This document shows positions 1 through 7,244 of a stretch of DNA of 64,000 nucleotides, piece after piece. The notes below the pieces were generated by a model. The model had not been told where the DNA came from and searched no databases. It worked only from the letters and a program-made list of their open reading frames with translations. This stretch comes from Cupriavidus pauculus (GTDB taxonomy: Bacteria > Pseudomonadota > Gammaproteobacteria > Burkholderiales > Burkholderiaceae). The stretch's first letter is position 1, and each line of letters begins with the position of its first letter. Made by a program: the position numbers and the translations under genes. The stretch is taken from positions 115,202-179,201 of the forward strand of contig NZ_PJRP01000016.1 in NCBI RefSeq assembly GCF_002858765.1, given 5' to 3'.

Positions 1-139
1 CGGCCGCGATGTCCAGCGAGATGTCCGACAGCACCGGCACGGTCTGGGCGCCACGCCGGTACGACTTGGCCAGATGGCGGATCGACACAAGAGGCGTGGG
101 CGAGGCGGCGGAGGCGGCAGGGGCGAGCGGGGCGGTCAT
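1..139 (-). CDS. ABC transporter ATP-binding protein, N-terminal part only (runs off the window)
   Basis: Only the first 46 codons are present. After an Ala/Pro-rich start the protein reads LVSIRHLAKSYRRG and then VPVLSDISLDI, the usual first strands of an ABC ATPase of the MacB/LolD type; the Walker A motif lies beyond the window. The ATG is 3 bp after the stop of the membrane-fusion protein gene transcribed ahead of it, so the two are surely co-transcribed and probably form a MacAB-like exporter whose permease lies outside the window. The family call rests on the short N-terminus and on this neighbour. Confidence 0.75.
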   Translation of the reverse strand, partial: MTAPLAPAASAASPTPLVSIRHLAKSYRRGAQTVPVLSDISLDIAA

Positions 140-142
140 GTC

Positions 143-1351
143 TTACTTCTTGGTGACGGTGACCTTCGCGCCGTCCGAAAGCTTGTCGCCCGGTGCCAGC
201 ACCACGGTCTCGCCGGACTTCACGCCCTGGACGGCCAGCAGTTCGCCGATCTTGGTGCCCCGGGTCACCGGCACCTGCCTGACCTTGCCGTCGGCCACGA
301 CGAACACCACGGCCTTGCCGTCGCGGTCCACCACGGCCGATGGTTGCACGGCGGTCAGCGGCTTGCTGTCTTCGGGCGGCACCGGCTTGGACAGGAAGGC
401 GATCTTGGCGCTCATGTCGGGCAGCACCCGCTGGTCGCGGTCGACAAAGCGGATCTTGACCAGCACCGTGGCCTTGGACCGATCCACGGTCGGCACGATG
501 CGCGACACGCGCCCGGCCATGCGCAGGTTGGGCAGCGCATCGAGCAGGATCTCGCTGGGCTGCTCCACCGTGATCCTGGCGATGTTCGATTCGGCGACGT
601 CGGCTTCCACTTCCAGCGTGTCCATGTCGGCGATCGTCACGATCGCGCCCTTGGTGTCGGCGGCGGCGGAGAACGGCGTGATGTTGTCGCCGACGTTGGC
701 ATGCTTGATCAGCACCACCCCATCGAACGGGGCGCGGATCACGGTCTGCTCGACGGCTACCTCTGCCGCGCGGGCGTTGGCCTTGGCCGACGTGATCGAT
801 GCCTGGGCATTGCTGACCGAGGCGCGCGCCTTGTTGTAGCGGGCCAGGTCGGCGTCGTACTGCTGCTTCGAGATGGCCTTCGGTTCCAGCAGCATCTCCG
901 AACGCTTCAGGTTGACCTCGGCATCGCGCAGTTCGGCCTGCTGCAACTGCAGGTTGGCCTCGGCAACCTGCACCTGCGCGCGCGCCTGGGCGGCCGACGC
1001 CTCCACGTCGCGGCTTTCCACGCGGGCGATGATCTCGTCCTTCTTGACGCGCGAGCCTTCCAGCACGCCCAGCCATTCCAGCCGGCCCTGGGCCTTCGAC
1101 GCCACGGCCGCCTTGCGCTGCGGCACCACGTAGCCCGTGGCGTTCAGCAGGGTGTAGTTCTGGGAAGGGTAGGCCGCCGTGATCGTGGTGGTCTCCACCG
1201 GCTGCGGGCCTGCCAGCCGGGCTCCCACGCCGATCACTACCAGCAGGATCACCGCGATGATCACGTGGCGCACCCAGCGGCGGCGCCGGCGCGGCGCGGG
1301 CGCCATGGCACTGCGATCGATTTTGAGCTTGCTCAGGTCTTGATCAGCCAA
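143..1351 (-). CDS. Periplasmic adaptor (membrane fusion protein) of an ABC-type exporter
   Basis: This 402-residue protein has a basic N-terminus (RRRRRW), one membrane anchor at about residues 27-46, a biotinyl-lipoyl half near residues 70-110, a heptad-rich alpha hairpin at about 115-200 rich in Ala/Gln/Glu, the second lipoyl half (TVIRAPFDGVVL), and a beta-barrel/membrane-proximal C-terminus ending in TVTKK. That order is standard for HlyD/MacA-family adaptors that bridge an inner-membrane pump to an outer-membrane channel. The neighbour 3 bp downstream is an ABC ATPase, so a MacA-like partner is more likely than an RND adaptor. The substrate cannot be told. Promoter and regulator are not evident in the 97 bp upstream. 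Confidence 0.85.
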   Translation of the reverse strand: MADQDLSKLKIDRSAMAPAPRRRRRWVRHVIIAVILLVVIGVGARLAGPQPVETTTITAAYPSQNYTLLNATGYVVPQRKAAVASKAQGRLEWLGVLEGSRVKKDEIIARVESRDVEASAAQARAQVQVAEANLQLQQAELRDAEVNLKRSEMLLEPKAISKQQYDADLARYNKARASVSNAQASITSAKANARAAEVAVEQTVIRAPFDGVVLIKHANVGDNITPFSAAADTKGAIVTIADMDTLEVEADVAESNIARITVEQPSEILLDALPNLRMAGRVSRIVPTVDRSKATVLVKIRFVDRDQRVLPDMSAKIAFLSKPVPPEDSKPLTAVQPSAVVDRDGKAVVFVVADGKVRQVPVTRGTKIGELLAVQGVKSGETVVLAPGDKLSDGAKVTVTKK

Positions 1352-1448
1352 TTTGGGAACCGTTTCGTTGCGGTATGCAGAAAAAGGCTCCCAGTATAGC
1401 GACTGTGCAAGGCAGCAAAGCGCCCGAAAGAACGTCCACCGGCCGCTG

Positions 1449-2861
1449 TTACAGGAGCTTGCCCGGATTCATGATGCCGCTGGGGTCGAACACCTGCTTG
1501 ATGGCGCGCATCAGCCGCAGTTCCAGCGGATCTTTCAGGGCCAGGAATGCATCGCGCTTGAGCTGGCCGATGCCGTGCTCGGCGCTGATGCTGCCGTTGT
1601 AGCGCGCCACTTCCTCCATGACTTCGTCGCTGACGGCCTTGCCGTCGCCGAGCGCCCATTTCGGGTCGGCGCCCAGCGGGCGCGACAGGTTGTAATGCAG
1701 GTTGCCGTCCCCGAAATGGCCAAAGATGAACGGCCGGATGCCCGGATACCGCGCAAGCAGGCGGGCTTCCATCGACGCCATGAACGCCGGAATGCTCTCG
1801 ATCGGCAGCGACACATCGTGCTTCAGGTGCAGGCCGTCGGCGCGCTGGGCCTCGGAGATTTCCTCGCGCAGGCGCCACAGGCCCTGCAACTGGGCCAGCG
1901 ATGCGGAGACGGCGGCGTCCAGGCACAGGCCCTGTTCCAGCGCGTCGCCGATGACCGATTCCAGCAGCGCGTTCAGCACGTCCTCCGACGCCGTATCGGC
2001 AATTTCCAGCAGGACATAGGCCGGATGGCGCTCGGCAAAGGGCGCCTGCACGTTTTCGGCGTGGGTCAGCACCAGGTCCAGGCAATCGCCGGTGAAGAAC
2101 TCGTAGGCCTGCAGTCGGGCGCCGCAGCGGGCGAACAGCAGCGAATACAGTTGCAGCGCCTGCTTCGACGATTCCACGGCGGCCAGCACCACGGCGCGCG
2201 AATCGGCACGCGGCGACAGGCGCAGCGCGGCGGCCGTGATGATGCCGAGCGTGCCTTCCGATCCGATCAGCAACTGCTTGAGGTCGTAGCCAGTGTTGTC
2301 CTTGCGCAGCGTGCGCAGGCCGTGAAAGACCTCGCCGTTGGGCAGCACCGCTTCCACGCCCAGCACCAGTTCGCGCGTCATGCCATAGCGCACCACGTTG
2401 ACGCCACCGGCGTTGGTGGCCAGGTTGCCGCCGATCTGGCACGAATCCTCGGCCGCCAGCGACAGCGGAAACAGGCGGTCGTTTTCCTCGGCGGCGCGGC
2501 GCAGGTTGCCCAGGATGCAGCCCGCTTCGGCCACCATCGTGTTGGCGATGGTGTCGATCGAGCGGATCTTGTCCATGCGGTCCAGGCTGATCACCACGTT
2601 GGCAGGACTGTTGCCCGGCGCGGCGCCGCCGCACAGGCCGGTGTTGCCGCCGCGCGGCACCACGGGCACGGCGGCCTGCTGGCACAGCGCCAGCGCCTGC
2701 GCCACCTGTTCGGTCGAGCGGGGCCGGACCACGGCCTGCGCGTGGCCCTTGTACAGGCCGCGCCAGTCAGACAGCCAGGGCGCCACATCGTCGGGCGCGG
2801 TGGCGACCACCTCTGGGCCAAGGGCTTCGGTCAGGCGTTGGGCAAATGCGGTATCGAGCAT
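1449..2861 (-). CDS. FAD-linked 2-hydroxyacid dehydrogenase (GlcD/D-2-hydroxyglutarate dehydrogenase family)
   Basis: The 470-residue protein has an N-terminal PCMH-type FAD domain with PRGGNTGLCGGA near residues 70-82 and a glycine-rich stretch QIGGNLATNAGG near 142, followed by the FAD-oxidase C-terminal domain with HFGDGNLHYN (about residue 372), the SAEHGIGQLK motif (about 424) and the terminal FDPSGIMNPGK. The His pairs in these motifs usually bind the metal/substrate carboxylate. Such enzymes oxidise D-lactate, D-2-hydroxyglutarate or glycolate-like acids and pass electrons to a quinone or ETF. It lies 30 bp after a GntR/FCD regulator on the same strand, so it is probably that regulator's target and the substrate is likely a small hydroxyacid. 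The exact substrate is unknown. Confidence 0.85.
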   Translation of the reverse strand: MLDTAFAQRLTEALGPEVVATAPDDVAPWLSDWRGLYKGHAQAVVRPRSTEQVAQALALCQQAAVPVVPRGGNTGLCGGAAPGNSPANVVISLDRMDKIRSIDTIANTMVAEAGCILGNLRRAAEENDRLFPLSLAAEDSCQIGGNLATNAGGVNVVRYGMTRELVLGVEAVLPNGEVFHGLRTLRKDNTGYDLKQLLIGSEGTLGIITAAALRLSPRADSRAVVLAAVESSKQALQLYSLLFARCGARLQAYEFFTGDCLDLVLTHAENVQAPFAERHPAYVLLEIADTASEDVLNALLESVIGDALEQGLCLDAAVSASLAQLQGLWRLREEISEAQRADGLHLKHDVSLPIESIPAFMASMEARLLARYPGIRPFIFGHFGDGNLHYNLSRPLGADPKWALGDGKAVSDEVMEEVARYNGSISAEHGIGQLKRDAFLALKDPLELRLMRAIKQVFDPSGIMNPGKLL

Positions 2862-2891
2862 GATCGGCTATGGGAAACAAAAATGGAGGAA

Positions 2892-3587
2892 TTACGATGG
2901 GCGCAGCGGCAGGCCGAGGCGGCCAGCGGCGTTACGCAGGTGTTCGGCGGCGCGCTGGCGGGCCAGTTCGGCATCGCGCGCGCGGATGGCATCGAAAATC
3001 GCCACGTGTTCGCCATGCACCTGCTGCGGCAGGCCGGCCTGCCGGCTGGAATTGACGCGGGCGGTGCGCACGGCGTGATGCAGTTGCAGGTTCATGTACT
3101 GCAGCAGCTGCAGGTAATACGGGTTGTGCGTGGCGGTGGCGATGGCGATATGGAACTGGATGTCCGGCTCCACGCCATGGTCGGGATCGTCGATGTGTGC
3201 GGCGATGGTCTGGAGCAGGGCGGCCATGCGTGTCACGTCCGCCTCGGTGCGATGGTGTGCGGCCATGGCGGCCGCCGCGCTTTCCAGGTCGATCCGCAGC
3301 TCGAAAATCGCCGCCAGGTCGTTGGCGTCGGCACTGCCGGCCAGGCGGAAGCCGTTGTCGCTGACGCGCGACCGCACGGTGCTGCCCAGGCCCTGGCGGC
3401 TTTCGATCATCCCGTGCGAACGCAGGTGTTCCGTGACTTCGCGGATCACCGCCGCGCTGACGCCATAGCGTTCCGAAAGCTGCTTGCCCGTGGGCAACCG
3501 CGCACCGACGGGAAATGTCCCGTCGGCAATTTCGCCGCGCAATTGCTGGATGACGCGCTCGGTCAGGGTGATGGGCCTTGTCTGCAT
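2892..3587 (-). CDS. GntR-family transcriptional regulator, FadR/FCD subfamily
   Basis: The 231-residue protein has an N-terminal winged helix (about 10-75) with ARLPTGKQLSERYGVS followed by VIREVTEHLRSHGMI, typical of GntR recognition helices, and an all-helical FCD ligand domain (about 90-215). The FCD metal positions look present: D..H patterns around FELRIDLE, QFHIAIATATHN and HGEHVAIFDAI. Regulators of this group usually sense small carboxylates. It is the first gene of a two-gene unit with the FAD-linked oxidase that follows after 30 bp, implying local control of 2-hydroxyacid oxidation. An inverted repeat at 3611-3636 just upstream could be its own operator. Confidence 0.88.
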   Translation of the reverse strand: MQTRPITLTERVIQQLRGEIADGTFPVGARLPTGKQLSERYGVSAAVIREVTEHLRSHGMIESRQGLGSTVRSRVSDNGFRLAGSADANDLAAIFELRIDLESAAAAMAAHHRTEADVTRMAALLQTIAAHIDDPDHGVEPDIQFHIAIATATHNPYYLQLLQYMNLQLHHAVRTARVNSSRQAGLPQQVHGEHVAIFDAIRARDAELARQRAAEHLRNAAGRLGLPLRPS

Positions 3588-3610
3588 AGGCCAGCACCTT
3601 ACGCTTTTCT

Positions 3611-3636
3611 GGTTATATGAAAACTAGGTAATAACC
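3611..3636. promoter_or_regulatory. Inverted repeat upstream of the GntR regulator, possible auto-operator
   Basis: GGTTAT at 3611-3616 is mirrored by ATAACC at 3631-3636, in a locally AT-rich stretch 24 bp upstream of the GntR start codon. The right half also reads GGTAATAACC, close to but not matching the FadR-type T.GT...AC.A consensus. Autoregulation is an inference. Confidence 0.35.
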
Positions 3637-3652
3637 CTTAACAAACCACGAG

Positions 3653-5359
3653 CTAGGCGTCTTTTTTCAGCCGGTAAGCCAGCTGCGGCCGGGTAATTCC
3701 CAGCATGCGCGCCGCCGACGACAGGTTGCCGCGCGTGGTCGTCATCGCCAGTTCCATCAGCCGGGCCTCGATCTGCGGCAGCGATACCTGCTGGTTCAGC
3801 AGCTTTTCGATCAGCGCATCGGCGTCTTCGCCGGTTTCCGGGCCGCCGGCGCCGGCCTGCTGGCTGGCGAACAGGTGTGGCACGTCGATCATGCCGGTGG
3901 CAGGCGCCAGCAGCACGCCGCGTTCGATCATGTTTTCAAGCTCGCGGATATTGCCGGGCCACGGATATTGCACCAGTGCGTCGCGCGCCCGCCCCGTCAG
4001 GCCGCGCACCTGCTTCTGGTACAGCGCGTTGCAGCGCGTAATGAACGCCTGCGCCAGTTCGGGAATATCCTCCCGGCGTTCGCGCAGTGCCGGAATGGCG
4101 ATGGGATAGGTGCTGATCCGGTAGAACAGGTCCGCGCGGAACTGGCCCAGCTTGATGGCCTGCGCCAGGTTCACGTTGGTGGCGGCGATCAACCGCACGT
4201 TGACCTTGCGGGCTTCCACGCCGCCCAGGCGCTCCACCTCGTTGTTCTGCAGCACGCGCAGCAGCTTCACCTGGGCGGCGGGGGGCAGGTCACCGATCTC
4301 GTCCAGAAACAGCGTGCCGCCGTGGGCGCGCTCGAAGCGGCCCGGCCGCGACTGCTGGGCGCCGGTGTAGGCACCTTTCTCGACGCCAAACAGCTCCGAT
4401 TCCACCAGTTCGTGCGGGATCGCCGCGCAATTGACCGCGATGAAGGGCTGCTCGCTGCGTGGGCCGTTGTCATGCAGCCAACGCGCGAACATCTCCTTGC
4501 CGGCGCCGGTCTCGCCCGTCAGCAGCACGGTGATATGGCTGTCGGCTGCGGCGGACAGCAGGGCAAAGGCCTCGCGGAAGGCCGGCGACTGGCCGATCAG
4601 GTTGCCCTGGTTGGCACCGCACAGCGTTTCGCGCAGCGTGCTGACTTCCTGCTGCAGCGAGAGCAGGTCGCTGATCACGGAATCGGGCTCGAAGTACTTC
4701 AGGTATTCGCCATCGTCCCATTCCTCGGCGGGCTTGCCGACGATGCGGCACTGGGTGTCGCCGCGCCGCGCGCATTCGGTCTCCTTGTAGATGACCAGCC
4801 GGTCCATGAAGGTGCTGGAGTAGCCCGAGGCATAGCCCAGCTGCACCCAGCAGCCGGCTTCCTCGCGGCTCAGCGCCTCGTTGAACGGCGCCTCGCCTTC
4901 CCACGAATCCTTCCAGAGGAATTCGCCGTAGAAGTGGCCGGTGTCGCGGTCTACCTCCAGCCGCACCGGTTCCACGCGCGTCACGCCTTCGAGCATATGC
5001 AGCTGCGGGCCCCACAGGAACGCCTCGTGCGGCGAACTGGCCAGCTCTTCCTTGCGCTCGCGCTTGACCATTTCGGCGTCGCGCATGCCCTGCGCGTAGC
5101 CCATGCGGATCAGCAGGCCCTTGCCGCGCTCCAGCCCCAGCGTGTCGAGGATCTCCCGGCGCAGGTAGCTCAGTGCTTCGGTATGCATCAGCACCATGCG
5201 CGATTCGCCAAGGCGGATCTGCGCGGCGCGGGCGTCGATGGTCAGCAGCGATGCCAGATCGAACGGCGGGGCGCCGGGCGGTTGGGTTGAAGCCTTTGCG
5301 GGGGCTTGTCCTGGCGGCTGCCCGGATACCTTGGGCGGTGTTTTGGGGGGCGTTGTCAT
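3653..5359 (-). CDS. dmpR: Sigma54-dependent phenol-sensing activator (DmpR/PoxR/MopR type)
   Basis: The 568-residue protein has an N-terminal aromatic-sensor/V4R region (about 30-215), a linker, an AAA+ domain with Walker A GETGAGKE (282-289), GAYTGA (329-334; the usual form is GAFTGA) and Walker B LFLDEIGDL, and a C-terminal Fis-type helix-turn-helix ending ITRPQLAYRLKK. From family knowledge, MopR binds phenol with His106 and Trp134 and zinc with Cys155, Glu178, Cys181 and Cys189. Here His121, Trp149, Cys170, Glu193, Cys196 and Cys204 sit at exactly the same spacing, offset by 15. The start at 5359 has a GGAG 10 bp upstream; an in-frame upstream start at 5506 would overlap the activator binding sites and is unlikely. 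Divergent from the phenol hydroxylase operon it should activate. Confidence 0.95.
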   Translation of the reverse strand: MTTPPKTPPKVSGQPPGQAPAKASTQPPGAPPFDLASLLTIDARAAQIRLGESRMVLMHTEALSYLRREILDTLGLERGKGLLIRMGYAQGMRDAEMVKRERKEELASSPHEAFLWGPQLHMLEGVTRVEPVRLEVDRDTGHFYGEFLWKDSWEGEAPFNEALSREEAGCWVQLGYASGYSSTFMDRLVIYKETECARRGDTQCRIVGKPAEEWDDGEYLKYFEPDSVISDLLSLQQEVSTLRETLCGANQGNLIGQSPAFREAFALLSAAADSHITVLLTGETGAGKEMFARWLHDNGPRSEQPFIAVNCAAIPHELVESELFGVEKGAYTGAQQSRPGRFERAHGGTLFLDEIGDLPPAAQVKLLRVLQNNEVERLGGVEARKVNVRLIAATNVNLAQAIKLGQFRADLFYRISTYPIAIPALRERREDIPELAQAFITRCNALYQKQVRGLTGRARDALVQYPWPGNIRELENMIERGVLLAPATGMIDVPHLFASQQAGAGGPETGEDADALIEKLLNQQVSLPQIEARLMELAMTTTRGNLSSAARMLGITRPQLAYRLKKDA

Positions 5360-5498
5360 CCTCGTCACTCCAGATTCCTGCGGGCGTTTTCTGGCGAAAC
5401 GCCTCGTCTTTCCGCGAAGCCTAGCACGGCCTCCGCCGATCCCCGATAGGGGCCGACACGCCCCGTGGGGCCCCTGGTGCAACGCAGCAAACGCGCAT

Positions 5499-5545
5499 TT
5501 GATCATTTGATGAAATCGGCCCTGATCCCCTCATCAAATGATCAA
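5499..5545. promoter_or_regulatory. Paired upstream activating sites for the phenol regulator
   Basis: TTGATCATTTGATGA at 5499-5513 and its exact reverse complement TCATCAAATGATCAA at 5531-5545 form a perfect 15-bp inverted pair with centres 32 bp apart (about three helical turns). Each half is itself an imperfect palindrome, as in XylR/DmpR sites. They lie about 75-110 bp upstream of the -24 element at 5614, the usual distance for enhancer-bound sigma54 activators. Assignment to the adjacent DmpR-like protein is inference from position and family. Confidence 0.8.
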
Positions 5546-5612
5546 GCCGCCTGGCGCGTGGCAGAACCGCCAATTTCCCGCAATCCCTTGTGCCACAACG
5601 TTTTGCGCGGCC

Positions 5613-5628
5613 TGGCACGCGGCTCGCT
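5613..5628 (+). promoter_or_regulatory. Sigma54 (-24/-12) promoter of the phenol hydroxylase operon
   Basis: The sequence TGGCACGCGGCTCGCT has the invariant GG at 5614-5615 and GC at 5626-5627 separated by exactly 10 bp, and TGGCACG matches the -24 consensus fully; the -12 half is CGC instead of TGC. Transcription should start near 5638, about 60 bp before the first start codon at 5699. Confidence 0.85.
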
Positions 5629-5698
5629 TTAAGCCTTGCACCCGATTCCACAAAAAAGTACGCACCGCCCGGTGTGTGCAAGGCAACAGGAGCGAGAC

Positions 5699-5869
5699 AT
5701 GCCACTTCCCACCCCAGACCAGCGCTATGTGCGCGTGGTGGAGCGCGACGAGCGCTGGGTCGAATTCGAGTTCTCGATTGGCGATCCGGCGATCTTCGTG
5801 GAACTGGTGATGCCGCCGGCGCAGTTCCAGTCGTTCTGCCGCGACCAGCACGCCCAGTTGCTGAACTGA
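5699..5869 (+). CDS. dmpK: Phenol hydroxylase accessory subunit P0 (DmpK/PoxA)
   Basis: A 56-residue protein with the phenol hydroxylase subunit signature: RYVRVVERDERWVEFEFS followed by DPAIFVELVMPP and QFQSFCRDQH. Members of this family assist assembly of the oxygenase, probably by helping iron loading, and are not part of the active holoenzyme. It is the first gene after the sigma54 promoter. The start at 5699 is preceded by ACAGGAGCGAGAC, a good ribosome site; a longer reading frame to 5636 would begin at or before the transcription start. The protein is slightly shorter than the Pseudomonas homologue. Confidence 0.9.
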   Translation: MPLPTPDQRYVRVVERDERWVEFEFSIGDPAIFVELVMPPAQFQSFCRDQHAQLLN

Positions 5870-5926
5870 CCGGACCTCGCCAGACAACGACAGACAACGC
5901 CAGACAACACCCACAAGGAGACAGCC

Positions 5927-6937
5927 ATGCAAATCGACATCCGGACCGACGCCAGCGTCAGTCCGATCCGGCAGACATTTGCCCATATCGCCCGGCGGCT
6001 GGGCGCGGACAAGCCCGCCACGCGCTACCAGGAGGCCATGTTCGACCTGCAGCCGGTCACGAGCTTTCACTATCGCCCGCTCTGGCAGCCGCAGTACGAG
6101 CTTTACGACGCGCGCCGTACCCGCGTGGTGATGCAGGACTGGTACGCGCTGAAGGACCCGCGCCAGTACTACTACGGCACCTATGTCAACGCCCGTGCCC
6201 GCCAGCAGGACACGATGGAAAAGAACCTGGAGTTCGTCGACAAGCGCGGCCTGCTGGCCACGCTGCCGGCCGACCTGCGCGAGCTGCTGACCGCAGGCGT
6301 AGTGCCGCTGCGCCACCTGGAATGGGCCGCCAACATGAACAACGCGGCCATCACCGCGTATGGCTTTGGGTCCGCGATCACGCAGGCTGCCATGTTCCAC
6401 ACGATGGATCGCCTGGGCATCGCGCAGTACCTGACGCGCATCGGGCTGTTGATCGGCGACAAGGACGCCGTGGACCAGGCCAAGGCCGCCTGGATGGAAG
6501 ACATGACCTGGCAGCCGCTGCGCCATGCGACCGAAGACCTGCTGGTCCGCGACGACTGGTTCGAGCTGCACGTGGCCCAGAACCTGGTGCTGGACGGGCT
6601 GGTGTATCCGCTGGTCTACCAGCAGTTCGACCGCCAGCGCATGGCCGCCAGCCCGGCGTTCTCGCTGGTGACCGACTTCATGACGGCCTGGTATGGCGAA
6701 TCGGCACGGTGGGTCGACGCCACGGTGAAGACGGCCGCGCAGGAAAGCCCGGACAACGCCGCCGCGATCGGCGAATTTGCCTACGGCTGGCTGGAACGCT
6801 TCACGCACGCGCTGCGACCGCTGGCCATGCGGCTGTTTGCTGCCGACGCCGATGCCGCGCTGGCGCTGGCCGTGGACGGGCTGCGCCAGCGCCTGGCGGG
6901 GCTGGGACTGACACAACCTCAGGGAGACCCGTCATGA
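5927..6937 (+). CDS. dmpL: Phenol hydroxylase P1, beta subunit of the oxygenase (DmpL/PoxB)
   Basis: The 336-residue protein is the structural, non-catalytic diiron-fold subunit that pairs with P3 in the oxygenase component of multicomponent phenol monooxygenase. Recognisable family stretches are FDLQPVTSFHYRPLWQP near residue 39, PLRHLEWAANMNNAAITAYG near 126 and the helix with GFGSAITQAAMFHTMDRLG. It lacks the paired ExxH iron motifs, as expected for beta subunits. The ribosome site is CACAAGGAGACAGCC. Its stop overlaps the start of the next gene (ATGA at 6934-6937), so the two are translationally coupled. The 57-bp gap upstream contains three copies of an AGACAAC repeat. Confidence 0.95.
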   Translation: MQIDIRTDASVSPIRQTFAHIARRLGADKPATRYQEAMFDLQPVTSFHYRPLWQPQYELYDARRTRVVMQDWYALKDPRQYYYGTYVNARARQQDTMEKNLEFVDKRGLLATLPADLRELLTAGVVPLRHLEWAANMNNAAITAYGFGSAITQAAMFHTMDRLGIAQYLTRIGLLIGDKDAVDQAKAAWMEDMTWQPLRHATEDLLVRDDWFELHVAQNLVLDGLVYPLVYQQFDRQRMAASPAFSLVTDFMTAWYGESARWVDATVKTAAQESPDNAAAIGEFAYGWLERFTHALRPLAMRLFAADADAALALAVDGLRQRLAGLGLTQPQGDPS

Positions 6938-7206
6938 GCGACGCCCCCGTATTCATCGCACTGCAGGCCATCGACGACATGCGCCCGGTGATCGAAGCCA
7001 TCGAGGCCGACAACCCGCACGCCACCGTCACCCGCTACCCGGCCATGGTCAAGATCGATGCACCGGGCCGGCTGTCCATCCTGCGCGCCAGCGTCGAGGA
7101 ACGCATCGGCCGCACCTGGGACGTGCAGGAACTGCAGCTCGGCCTGATCTCGCTGGCCGGCCATATCGATGAAACCGAAGACGCATTCGTACTGGCGTGG
7201 CAGTAA
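6934..7206 (+). CDS. dmpM: Phenol hydroxylase P2, effector/coupling protein (DmpM/PoxC)
   Basis: The 90-residue protein belongs to the MmoB/DmpM family of small cofactor-free regulatory proteins that bind the oxygenase and couple electron transfer to substrate hydroxylation. The pattern FIALQAIDDMRPVIEAIEAD followed by ATVTRYPAMVKIDAPGRL and ELQLGLISLAGHIDE fits the family along its whole length. It overlaps the preceding gene by 4 bp and has AGGGAGACC as its ribosome site within that gene. Length and position are normal. Confidence 0.95.
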   Translation: MSDAPVFIALQAIDDMRPVIEAIEADNPHATVTRYPAMVKIDAPGRLSILRASVEERIGRTWDVQELQLGLISLAGHIDETEDAFVLAWQ

Positions 7207-7244
7207 AGCCCGCGCCAGACCCACAGCACACAGGAGACAGGCAA

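Noticed and set aside
74..1399. Long plus-strand reading frame opposite the adaptor gene
   Set aside because: It is His/Arg/Gly-rich with no family pattern and lies exactly antisense to a well-supported membrane fusion protein; a high-GC shadow frame.
1353..3620. 755-codon plus-strand frame
   Set aside because: Antisense to the FAD-linked oxidase and GntR genes, which carry clear motifs; composition is typical of antisense shadows.
5360..5506. Upstream extension of the phenol regulator to an ATG at 5506
   Set aside because: The extension would overlap the activator binding site, is basic and unlike DmpR N-termini, and a good ribosome site precedes 5359.
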